DNA of 64,000 nucleotides from Liolophura sinensis (lineage: Eukaryota > Mollusca > Polyplacophora > Chitonida > Chitonidae), in contig NC_088306.1 in the NCBI RefSeq assembly GCF_032854445.1, forward strand, positions 10,781,386-10,845,385, in the 5' to 3' direction. Below, piece by piece: positions 27,530 through 39,000 of the stretch. The first letter of the stretch is position 1. Every line of letters starts with the position of its first letter. The notes below the pieces were generated by a model that searched no databases, was not told the origin of the DNA, and worked only from the letters and a program-made list of their open reading frames with translations. The position numbers were made by a program, and so were the translations under genes.

Positions 27530-29624
27530 AGTTTGGAGATATTTCACGTAGACCTCAGATTCGACGTTAAAACGTATTTCTCCGAATCGCCGCTTAAAAG
27601 TAACTACTATAGATAGAGAGAAGGAACAGACGATCTGGCCACAGTTCTCGTCAGAGGCGTTTGTTAGTAGACTGAATTGAAGTCGAGTTAAAATGGAACT
27701 GGCTCGTCGATCGACTGATTTGGGAACGGATTTTGCTTTTCAGTTGACAAGAAAGGCCTTTTATCAAATACACAACTTCATCCGAAGGCTCAAACCCGCG
27801 AATACAGGCTGTAGCTAGGGGAGGGCCTAGAATGAAACTATGACTTGAATTGAGAGGAATAAAAGCAACCTTCGCATGCAAATAGCCAGCTGCCGTCAGC
27901 GGGTAAATATCAGGGAGAGAAATCGAGTGGTAATGAAAAAAGGAGCTATATTTGCCTTTGTGTTCAATTAAGACACCTATAGAGGCAGCATAGAGAAATG
28001 GATTTACGGCAACAATGAAGGCAAAGTCGCACATATAATGGGCGCATAGAACTCCGTGAGCCTTTATACATGCCCCGGCTGAAACAAGTGAGGATAGAAG
28101 GGGAGGCTCGCTGGATCTATTATCATCAGTCTGCCTGGAAGCTCCCCGCAAATTGAGTTACATCAACCAAGGGCTGATGGGGACATGAATTGTATTTGGT
28201 TCTATTCAAACCGTCTTCGTGATGCATGTGAAGATGATAGCGGTTCCCTTCACGTCGACTCATAGCTATACCAGCTTATCTGAAGGCCGAACGAATGAAA
28301 AAAAAAAAAAGAATCCGGTATTTATTACTCGACATTAATGCATAGCCAATAGTCATGCATAAATTTCGTTCGGCGCGGGGATGGACGTACTACGCCGAGT
28401 CCATGTCAATACGGCGTCGATTTGCGGATCTGGCCAGCACGCTTGCCTGCTTACGAGTGTGGCAACTCTCAATATATCAACACGGACAATGTTAGCTGTA
28501 ATAATTATTATTCATATATTCAATACACATAGATATTAGCCATGGCAGTTTGACAGCTTCTTTGCTGAAAATTGCCACCTTTATGTCCCTGAGGACCCCG
28601 GTGACTGCTGGGGGACGGGGAAACCCTTGCACAACCCCCTGGCTGGCCTATGGTTTTATGGGTGCAGGTTGGGTGACGTGTAAAGGAAGGTCACGATAAG
28701 CGGGATTTGATGGCTTTCCATTGATATTCCCTTCAATTGTCCGGAAATCAATAAGCAATCTTTTACCTGTGTCTCTGGCAGGCCGATTGTGAACGGCCCA
28801 CTGATGTTACGAGGGTAACCAGCAAGCTCCGCCACGGTATGCCGATTGTACAAAAACAAGTGTAAGCGGTGATGTGAGAACAGACACGGCCCTTAAGCCC
28901 CTAAAAATAAAGTCCGCAGTTCAAATTTCGTCATTACCACAATCCATCCATTCGACACCTTCAACTACTTTTCTAGCATTTTAACCGAGGTCGCCCAAAT
29001 AATTGGCACTTGAAATCGCTCTTGAACATACGCTAAGCTTGGACGTTTCCGGCATCCAGTGCCCCCAGGGGTATAAACCCTTAATTAAAGACGCGACAGG
29101 AGTGGAAGAGGCGGAATGGTCCCACCCTGTCAACGCCCAGTGCCCTATTCTTTGTCCTCTTTAGCCATCACTTAAGCGCTTATGGGGCCCATCGCTATAA
29201 AGTTTCTCACAAAATCGCCGATGGATAAGCGATAGGATAAAACACCTCACCTGTAGATGCTGGATATTATTTACACCATGAGTTATGTATATATTCCGTA
29301 ATAAGTGCCATGTAGGTGTATTTTGTTACACTAGCATGTAGGTCAAAATATCTCAAAAAGTTTTTTAAAATATTCGACTGTTTAAAAATCGATCTAATCG
29401 CACGTAGAGATCCAGACCTCATGTAGCGATTAGCATTTCAGCCTCCCCCCCACCCTCTTTAGCAACAGTTTGTCTCTATCGTGATACCGTGTGTTGCAGG
29501 TACCAATGTTATAGTACCGGTACATGTATTTACTTATGTCATTCAAGATTAAATCAGTTATTCTTGCAGAATTGCACACTGACACACATGGTAAACTGGC
29601 TACAGACAAGGTGATATGGATCAA
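27530..29624. other. Unique, GC-richer sequence; possible promoter region of the minus-strand candidate
   Basis: The 150 bases above 27525 on the minus strand would be 5' UTR and promoter of the candidate exon. A 166-codon minus-strand frame (27651-28151) has no recognisable domain and no upstream context, so it is not called. 28380-29260 stays GC-richer and repeat-free and could be regulatory. Confidence 0.3.
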
Positions 29625-29900
29625 ATACCATTCACATCAATATCCTAAAGCACCAATCAAGCCAGTTAGGTTTGCCAATCAAAAAAGCAATCAAATCAAT
29701 ATGATAAAATACCAATCAAATCAATATGATAAAATACCATTCAAGTCAATTTGACATCGCACCAATCAGATCGATATCAAATACCATCATGTCAGAGAAC
29801 TAATCATGTAAATATGATGCAAATATACCAGTCATGGCGGTATGATTAAACATCAATCATGACAACATGATAACAACAATGACAAAATGAGAAAATATCA
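29625..29900. repeat. Degenerate AATCAA/ATATGATA tandem block
   Basis: Words such as ACCAATCAAATCAATATGA, AAAATACCA and TCAATATGATA recur about every 25-27 bp, clearest at 29690-29760. The block decays toward 29900. It is an old minisatellite. Confidence 0.8.
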
Positions 29901-29904
29901 ATTA

Positions 29905-31720
29905 TGTCAATACACAAACGAAGAATATTGGCAAAAGTGAAGAGGACTTATTGTGGCTAATCGACACTGTACATGCTTTTGATGCCAACAGCACAACAGA
30001 AGCACACGAGAAGGCTCGGAATCAAAAAGGGGCCCTATCGGGGAACTCTCTTTATCCACCTCGACAAATGGGAACTGTTTAGTGGAGTATCGTTTCGGAT
30101 TTACCTCCTCCGTCAATATTTATTGAACCGCCTCGAAATCTTCATATATGTGTACTTTGGCTTAGAAATGAATGTCGTGGCAGATGTATCAGAGCATTAG
30201 AGGTAGTGATGGACATAAAGGCCGCTCTGTGCGACCACTTCCAGTCGCTTGTCTACCTGAAAGACTGTTTGATCGTCATTCTACGGCTCAAAAAGGACCA
30301 ACCATTCACCTAACCTCAGGTATTGTCGCTCGTTTTACGGTGCTCTCTGGCTGCCCTTTCATCGGAGTTGTACAGCATCATAACGCCTACTATACAACTA
30401 AACAGCCGCATTGTTGACCTTATTTACCCCCAAGAGAATGTCCACAAAACACCGATTCAGCCATTTTTTCCCAAATCCCGGCTTAAATGTATCAAAATGG
30501 CGGGTCTCGCCGTTTGAGGACAATATGGCGAATCGCGAGCCAATTCGCTGCTTTCTTTACAGATCACTCCGTCCACACAATATTGTTGTCACACAACCCC
30601 GTTCAATAATACTCAATGTTTACCCAAAGTATTTCTGCTGCTCCCGGGACAGCGATACCCCGTATCTAGTTACAGAATCCACACAAAGCGCTCCACATGT
30701 AGTTTAGAAAGAGCCTTTGCGGTTGTAGATATGGCAGTGGGTCCACCGAGGACAGCCCGTGCTACAGAGGATAAAGATCGACTAAGAAACCTAGCCATTT
30801 TGCTCGGCGCTAGAATGATTGACAAATAAAGAGGCCGAGATCAAGAAACAATACCCTAGAGTCATAATCGATACACGTTAATGAAATCATTGCTCTTTTT
30901 CTTAAAAGTGGCAACTATTTTGAAAATGCTTTGACACGAGAATGGAACATCATTTGATTAAAACTATCTTTATGACAATATGCCGAAGTGCTTTTGCTAA
31001 AAGTTTCTGGGGTGAATTACGTAATTGCAGATGTACATTTCTAGTTCAGTAATATATTCGATATTGTCAGGGGCAAGTTTTTGTTCTGTATCGGAGCTAA
31101 ATCTGTTAGCTACTTTTCAAAATTCCTTTGTAAACAATGACTTCCTCAGTGGTAATGCCTACAAAGCTTTCACTAAAGTGACCTCCATTTAAGAATGGTT
31201 GCATTGTTAAATATATACGTCAATGTGACAGATTCGCTGAAAAGCGTTGCCACTGGTAATATGACTGGGTTCATGTAATTCACATGGGTTTTTAAATATA
31301 GATATTTAGATATAGGTATTTCATTTACTTTATTTTACCTTGAGTTTAGTAACTTTCAAGCTATACATTTTGCTTGATTCTGATTGACTTTTTGTAAAGT
31401 TTGATTAGTCTTTCATCGGATAACTTAACTGTTGGCATTATAAGTATTTCGTTATGTGCTGATGAAGGTACTTTACGTAAACCAACCTTTAGGTGAAATA
31501 GGGTATGCGTGAAGAGTAAGGAGTGAAAAAAATCTAAGAAAAAAAAAAGGGGGCCAACGGATGCCCCCCCCCCTCCCACTGGAGAACGTGACAGGAATTC
31601 TGATGTAAAATTTCAATCAAACAAGCTGCAGGACCTGGATTTGAACTACAGACTCTAAATCCGGCCTTAAAATGAATCCTGCGGAAATTTTAAATTGGCT
31701 GCTCAAAAAAAAGTGTGCAT
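29905..31720. other. Unique sequence; possible promoter-like island 30420-30860
   Basis: AAAATGGCGGG (30494-30504) and ATATGGCGA (30523-30531) resemble YY1 sites. A short ATG frame at 30731-30829 (32 codons, starting MAVGPPRTARATEDKD) follows. That could mark a plus-strand transcription start or a non-coding transcript, but it is weak. 30860-31700 is AT-rich, with C and A runs near 31540-31575. Confidence 0.22.
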
Positions 31721-32720
31721 GTTCACATGGAGTATCTGCAAAAACATATCACATGTACATGCTCACATGGAGTATCTGTAAAAACATTGCACGTGTACAT
31801 GTTCAAATGGGGTATCTGCAAAAACATTGCACGTGTACATGCTCACATGGAGTATCTACAAAAACATTGCACGTGTACATGTTCAAATGGGGTATCTGCA
31901 AAAACATTGCACGTGTACATGTTCAAATGGGGTATCTGCAAAAACATTGCACGTGTACATGTTTAAATGGGGTATCTGCAAAAACATTGCACGTGTACAT
32001 GTTCAAATGGGGTATCTGCAAAAACATTTCACATGTACATGCTCACATGGAGTATCTACAAAAACATTGCACGTGTACATGTTCAAATGGGGTATCTGCA
32101 AAAACATATCACATGTACATGCTCACATGGAGTATCTGTAAAAACATTGCACGTGTACATGTTCAAATGGGGTATCTGCAAAAACATTGCACGTGTACAT
32201 GCTCACATGGAGTATCTGCAAAAACATTGCACGTGTACATGTTTAAATGGGGTATCTGCAAAAACATTTCACATGTACATGCTCACATTTAGTATCTACA
32301 AAAACATTGCACGTGTACATGTTCAAATGGGGTATCTGTAAAAACATTGCACGTGTACATGTTCAATTGGGGTATCTGCAAAAACATTGCACATGTACAT
32401 GCTCACATGGAGTATCTACAAAAACATTGCACGTGTACATGTTCACTTGGGGTATCTGCAAAAACATTTCACGTGTACATGTTCACATGGAGTATCTACA
32501 AAAACATTGCACGTGTACATGTTCAAATGGAGTATCTACAAAAACATTGCACGTGTACATGTTCAAATGGGGTATCTGCAAAAACATTGCACGTGTACAT
32601 GCTCACATGGGGTATCTACAAAAACATTGCACGTGTACATGTTCACTTGGGGTATCTGCAAAAACATTGCACGTGTACATATCCATATGGAGTATCTATA
32701 AAAACATTGCACGTGTACCG
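31721..32720. repeat. 40-bp minisatellite, exactly 25 units, no length change
   Basis: Units start GTTCAAATGGGG or GCTCACATGGAG, share GTATCTGCAAAAACATT in the middle and end CACGTGTACAT or CACATGTACAT. All 25 units are exactly 40 bp with no insertion or deletion. Twenty units hold CACGTG. Five (units 1, 8, 10, 14, 17) have ACATGT instead, and each is followed by a GCTCAC unit. Units 1-4 resemble units 10-13, suggesting a 9-unit (360 bp) duplication. Since 40 is 1 mod 3 and no plus-strand frame meets a stop, all three plus frames stay open; these frames are by-products, not genes. The last unit has diverged (ATCCATATGG, ends GTACCG). Confidence 0.98.
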
Positions 32721-34554
32721 TATATTATGGTCAACTAATATTTCATTATTACACATTGTATGTGCTAAGGGCTGTTTTCGAAGCATCTCATCAAATACAG
32801 TGATAAGTATCCTGCTATGTATGGAAGATAATTATGATCAGGTAAAGGATTCAGTTTTGGGCCGCGCACAGAACTACGCGTCTGGGGGATACTTTGGGCG
32901 TGGTGATCCCGCTCAGCAACAATCCGCCCCTCATACTCGTGACGAATATGTTTAACGTCCTAATGTAGCTGATGGACCTTACACTGACCCCTCCATCACT
33001 ACCCGCCTTCTCCCACAACCACGCCTCCCCTCTCTAACCCTTCCCTACCACCATGCATGGATATAATTATACGTTACGAATAATCTCTCATTACCAGGAT
33101 TTGGCACAGTAGGCTATTTTGCTTATCTCTAAACCTTTATGGAATTCGGGAAAGTGGTTGTGCTTGTCCGCGCCGGACATGGAAGTAACGCGGCTTTGTA
33201 TTCCGACAATGCAGATTGATTGCTTGATTTAACTGGTGTTTTGGGCTTTACTGACTGGTGCTTTGGCTTCATTAACTGTGCTTTTGGCTTAAATACCTCC
33301 TGTGTAACACCACAAACCCATCCAAACGTTCCAAGAGAAACATAAAAGGTAGCAAACGTTGAAATAGGGATGATGCATCGTCTCAGTATATTGTAATAGT
33401 CTATCGATTTATTGTAATTTTGACATGTTGATTGATGACGTAATTTATTGATTTATCTATTAGCAGGATTCAAAGATTAGTAAAGAAGATACTTAATACA
33501 ATTTTCTTTATTGAACTTTGAGACGTCCCTGAACCGATGTTATTTACACTTTTATCTTTCCCATGAAAGATACGTTTTTCTATCGAACTAAAAAATTCGG
33601 AAGATGTATACAAACAATTTGTTACACGATTTCCACAAGCAAATTTAAGAAATGGTGTAGAATTTCACATCCGTCGATCTTTAGCGCATTTTCTAACAAC
33701 AATTATTTCCTTTTTCTTACGGGACCAGAGGTGCTTATTATTAACGCTTTGGTCTACGGAGCCGCAGAAAAGTACGTTCCTTCTCCAAAGAAGCTATGAT
33801 GTAGGGGATTAATTGTAAGTGGGTGATATTAAGAAATGCCCAAATGCCAGCGAGTGTAGTACGTATAACCTTTTCATCAATGGATCCGAGATAATTCCTG
33901 ATTATGGAATTTTCTGGGCTAATATGAAACCGGAGAGCACCTTTCAGAAAGTTTACGGGGGGCATTTTTGCCTTCTCATGTGAAAACTAATTGGAAAGCA
34001 CTCAGAACTTACCTGTATTAAAGCTAAGATTACTTTAATCATATCAGGAGTATTGTTACAAAGGAGCTGTCTCAAATAAAACCCCTCCCCGCTTGTTTCA
34101 TTTCAGCTTGTGCTCAAACCCACCCATCCCCATTTTCACCCAGCCCCATCCACTGCTTATTAGAGCGGTTATTAAGAGTTCTTTGAAATCCAAGCGTTTA
34201 CCTGTAAGTTACCTGCACAGGTGAGCAATCCAAGTACATCACCCTGATTGCATTACACCTGAACGCACCTGAGCCGTAGATTAATTCTAATCAAACGAAA
34301 ACAAAGTCGGCATGGCTGATTTTATTGGCAGGTTTAGGACATTTCGTACACACGTACCGTTAATGTTCCTGACCCAAGAGAGTGCATATTCGCCCGTGCG
34401 TAAGAGACGACCGTCGAACCATTAACAAACCATTGCTTCACTTCCAACATCTCCCACCCACCCACCAACCCATCATAGTTACTGGATTTTCATCAGAACA
34501 TAGAATCATTTTTTTAATGTTTTCCCTTTCTTGTCCAAGTCTGCTGCCTCAGGA
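32721..34554. other. Unique sequence with an E-box cluster near 34218-34271
   Basis: No gene recognised. 34080-34420 is GC-richer and carries CAGGTG at 34218-34223 and CACCTG at 34256-34261 and 34266-34271. The frame running out of the minisatellite to 32955 is a chance extension. Confidence 0.3.
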
Positions 34555-34740
34555 CGTTAAAGCGCTGGCTCGTGTTCGAATCCAGCTCTCGATCCTTCGA
34601 ACTCAAGGGTTTTGTCAGGTACTCGCAAAGTTCAATGGTTAACTCAGGCCACTCTGATTTCTTCCACCAACAAAACTGATACCAATCAATCAGTCCATTT
34701 TTGTCGTTCATGGTTTGGTGCTGCACAATGGAAGTGAATA
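34555..34740 (+). mobile_element. SINE-C copy, worn
   Basis: CTCGTGTTCGAATCCAGC is a good B box. After it come GGGTTTTGTCAGGTACTCGC and TTCTTCCACCAACAAAACTG, then a weak tail (GAAGTGAATAAAC). The order matches 4640 (head) and 57312 (body). The A box is not clear. Confidence 0.6.
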
Positions 34741-34950
34741 AACCACTGAACTATTCTGTACTCATTAAACCATTCAGTAGGTTAGAGAAATCTAAAAGGC
34801 TCTTTGCCTTTAGTTTCGATTATCAATTAAATACGGTATAATATTCTTCCCATGCTAACGATCACATCATTCAGTAAAGAAATACAAAGAAAGTAAATGG
34901 TCAGTAGGCTGTGATGCCTTCCCCATATGCAATTCAATTAATGCAAATAT

Positions 34951-35182
34951 TTTATTTATTTGATTGGTGTTTTATACCATCCTCAAGAATATTTCACTTA
35001 TACGACGGCATAGTCAGCATTATGGTGAGTGGAAAAAGGGCACAACTGACAGGCCTTCCCACTTACGGCAGGAGAGGAAGCCAGTATGAGCTGGACTTGA
35101 ACTCACAACGACCGCATTGGTGAGAGGCTTCTGGGCTATTACTCTACGATAGCGCGCTAACTAACTGAGCCACGGAGGCCCC
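34951..35182 (-). mobile_element. SINE-A copy with intact tRNA-like head
   Basis: Read on the minus strand it starts GGCCTCCGTGGCTCAGTTAG (A box GTGGCTCAGTTAGTTAGC), then B box GAGTTCAAGTCC, and ends in AAATAAATAAAAT. About 30 bp of the middle (the CGGGCAGAGCCCGGG region of other copies) is missing. No target-site duplication is obvious. Confidence 0.93.
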
Positions 35183-35184
35183 CT

Positions 35185-35829
35185 TTAAATGTACTTTTAA
35201 TGGTTTTATTGACGTGTTACCTCACACAATATTTTACTTACATTTACATGATGGGCACCTTCCAGGTACCACTTTACGCAAAGTTTCATCCAAACCAGCA
35301 GGAGTTGTAATGAAACGTCAACTGTCAGTTAGGATCATTTGTTGGATATCTTTGGCACTCTGCTTAAAAAATGTGTGCTATAAATAAATTAACAGTTGTT
35401 ATCAAAGAATGATCGCAACATGTTGATTATCGACAACTTATAAACTAGCATGGTACACTGATTTCAGTCATTCGCCCGGAGCATTCCTTTCCAACGTCAT
35501 TCGAATCTGTTCACCGCCTCTAATTATATTAATTCGCCTTATAATAATAATAATTTCAAACGTTATAGGCCTATGCTTTCTCAGTTCTTTGTTGGTTTGT
35601 GTTGAACGTTGTTTTGGGATTTAGTCTTGCGATTATTGACCCAGAGCGTCCATTTTGGTTAATTGATGGCTGGTATACAAATGTCTCTTTTGAACCCAAG
35701 ATTCCGAGATAAAACATTAGACACATCTCTCCCAGAATACACAGGTTATGTCTTTTTCACTGATGAAACACAGAAAGACGGGAGCTATTATTTTGTCACT
35801 GAACTGAGGCGTTGCTCTCGACAGTTCAA
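35185..35829. other. Unique sequence
   Basis: No gene or repeat recognised. An ATAATAATAATAA run lies near 35540. Confidence 0.5.
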
Positions 35830-36013
35830 ATCCACCTCTAACCATGTAATGAGATTGGTGTTCGAATCCACCTTTAGGTCCATCGTTCGACTGCAGCTTT
35901 AAGTCAGAGTTATGTTAATTACCCGGCGGAAAGTTGTGATGTGCTTAGGAATCCACCAACTCACTGTAGTGGTAAAAGTTCGCCGTCAAAAAACTAATGA
36001 AATAAAATAAATC
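35830..36013 (+). mobile_element. tRNA-derived SINE-like fragment
   Basis: GGTGTTCGAATCCACC is a B box. The 3' end GCCGTCAAAAAACTAATGA and AAATAAAATAAATC looks like a SINE tail. The body between differs from SINE-A and SINE-C, so it may be another family or a strongly worn copy. Confidence 0.4.
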
Positions 36014-39000
36014 AATCCAAGATTACTCCAAAGTGTTGATATTTATGACCGTGTCGTTGTCCATATGAACTGCAAAATTGGCCTTGCGCGAGACAACTTT
36101 GATTGACTGCTTGTTACATAATGCAACTAATACTCATAAATTCTGCCAGAATTTAATGAAACTTTATATAACGTTTGTGTTTCTTTCAAATAAGGCTGTT
36201 TTCTGTTTCTTTTATGCGGTGGTATACATTATTACTTATATCTAAAAATAATGACAAATAAACCAAATGTGCTGGTTTAAACAGGTGGAAGTAAGGTAAA
36301 CTTTGTCATTCTCACTATAGCAGAAGCTTAAATTGTGGCGAGTATTTTACTTCATTTTCATTGTCCGACTACACTCATCGTTTTCATGTCATCAGATACC
36401 AGTGCTTAAAGCACAAAACTGATATATACCTCACAATTTTGCACACAACCTCAGATATTATCTATGCGGAGCAGAAACAAGAACCCGAAAGTTTTGTAAA
36501 TGTCAAAAATATTCAATGTTGCGGCGTTCACAACGTGGTGTACCGTCTGCGATATTTGGCTACGGAGTTTTCGAGCCGATCAATAGATAGGTATTTTAAC
36601 AGTGTGTTTAATCAATATTTCAGACGGACTGGGTGCCGAAGGGAAACGATGTGGAAGTGATCAGTGCCGACAGACACAGCAGTTGCAGACGACATCTTGC
36701 AACAGCCGGCATCATATGGCGCGAAATGACGAATTGTATCAATTTATACATTTCAAGCTCAATAGCAAACTCCGCGCCAGGTATGAAAATAACTGCCGTG
36801 CGCGACAGAGCGGGTACCCATTTCCGGCATACGCTCGTGCTGTGACAACCTCATGAATATTCAAAAGCCATCCTGCCAGAAATCGAAGATTCCACAAAAA
36901 CAATATTCGCATGACACTGATGAGTGAAGCGTGAGTACAAAGGTCGCTGAGCTGACAGGTTACAGCTTACCTGGGAAAGTAATTAAATTTAGTTTAAAAA
37001 ATCAACAACATTGGACCATAATGATTTTGACGAATGTTAATTAAACTACTTACATTTTCTTCCTCATCCTAACGAAAAATAGTTCATACTTCATTCTGTC
37101 ATTTTACTTAATAATAGTAATCGCTTAATAATAACATTAAACTAATCTTCCTTGGTTTGTCGAAATCGAATGCCAGTTTTGTTAAGCTTATAGAACCTCG
37201 AAATCGCGAACAGATAATTTGGCAACGCTGTTGTTCTGGTGTGGCTATTACGTCAACAGGTTTGTCCGGTAGCTGCCAAAGTTCGGTGTTTTTTCTTTCT
37301 ACAAAGTTTTCTCTGCGCACAATTGACCGCCGTCACACATTGCCGACTAATTATTCAATACATAAGTTAAAAAAAAAACAATAATTTTGCCACAAATTAG
37401 CTTAATCCCACAACCTTAATTCCAACAGAGGTACGACCTGAATTTCGCATTGCCAGAAAGAAGGTATTGATACCCTCTGGGATGCTGATATACAAAGATA
37501 ACATATTTAAACTTTTAAACAATATGTATAATTTTGATTCAGAAATATATAGAATATATATAAAATTAATCAAGTCATCAAAACAAGTAAAACGGAATGA
37601 AAAGCAAAAGTTTCATCTCAAATCGACTGCATTTCATACATATTGTCTTATGATAAGCATAATTTAGGCGTATAAAATAGGTAACGTTTGCAAAAGTAAA
37701 TATGCCTTTTTTGTCACAAGACCTTACTACAAACCCTAAATGCATAAAATTTACCAGCATGGCCGAATTACCTCCACTCCCCCCCCAAATTGAGTGCGCG
37801 GTAAAACAACAATCTAATAAACAAATATATGCAAATTCAATGAACCTGAAATCTCGAATAATGCAAATTTAAAAACATAAACAGTCTAGTCTAACCAAGT
37901 GAATGACGTGATAAAGGGTAGCAATTCACATATGCACTCCATACTTCTTTGCACTTTGTTGAACTTCTTAACTATCCAGACAGACTTTTAATGAATGTTG
38001 CAACTTTTGAGCAATATTGAATTCCCACAAATGGTTTTGGGTTAATCATTGAGAACATTTAGCATATTTGCCCTCACATAATCTCACAAAAGGATCCGGA
38101 ACAAAAATGCTTTTGTCGTTTTCAAATTTCGTAATGTCTGGCAAAAACTTTTCCCTTGGGGGATTTGAACAAAATGACTGAGTGAAAAAGGTGCGTATGA
38201 CTGAATTTGTTTGAGAAGTTTGGCGTCTTTGTATTTTCCAGTAAAAGGTTTTCTTGGCTGACTTTGCCAATGTTGTCTCGCGGTGTTTTGCACGAACACA
38301 GTAAAAACGTTGTCGTGTGGTTAATTTTCAGCTGAATACAGATTTTGACGTTGTCGACGTCTTGGAATTGACAGTCTGTGAATTCAATGTCATTTGTAGC
38401 TCTTAAGAGCTGTTGACGGTGTTTGTACCCCACCACCCTACAGGCTGACGTCTTTAACTCGATATAAGTAAGCTCCAGTGAGCAGGCAGCTTGGGACTTT
38501 GACCAGAGACAGATGTGACAAACTAGATTGCCTTGTTGCCTTCTCTAAGAGTTCAAGCACTAGACCTCGCTCTAATAGATCTGGACGTGGAGATAATGGG
38601 GAATTATCGCTACATATTACCCGTCTTTTGTCTCAGCGGTTACTGTTAATTTCCTAAAGTAACTTCATTTTTCACACACGTCCGAGCGATATGACATGGG
38701 ATAGGGCGCAGTAATTGAATGGCCCTGTCCCGAGAGTGGTGCATATTAAAAGTATTGAGTTATGGAAAGCGGTTTCTGCTCGGCGATGGCCGACGCTGGC
38801 TGGTTTGTAATCCAGGTAATGGAATGGACCAAGACATCTAAGCGTGTAATGTGATTAAGGCGACTCCCAGGCTTTCCCCAACATTGTAAAGCAGAGATTT
38901 AGACCCTTCTAACGCCGGGGATCGACCAGGCGTGGCCGGGGACTCCGCACGGATTAATGTCGACTTCTCAGATGGAACGGAAATCGCATATGGCAGGCGT

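Noticed and set aside
27651-28151. 166-codon minus-strand ORF
   Set aside because: It lies in a GC-richer patch where chance frames run longer. I see no domain, no consistent composition and no splice context, and it does not join the candidate exon at 27330-27525.
31721-32720. CRISPR array or repeat protein gene
   Set aside because: Units are contiguous 40-bp copies with no unique spacers, so it is not CRISPR. The long frames exist in all three plus frames at once, as expected from the repeat length, so no frame is favoured.
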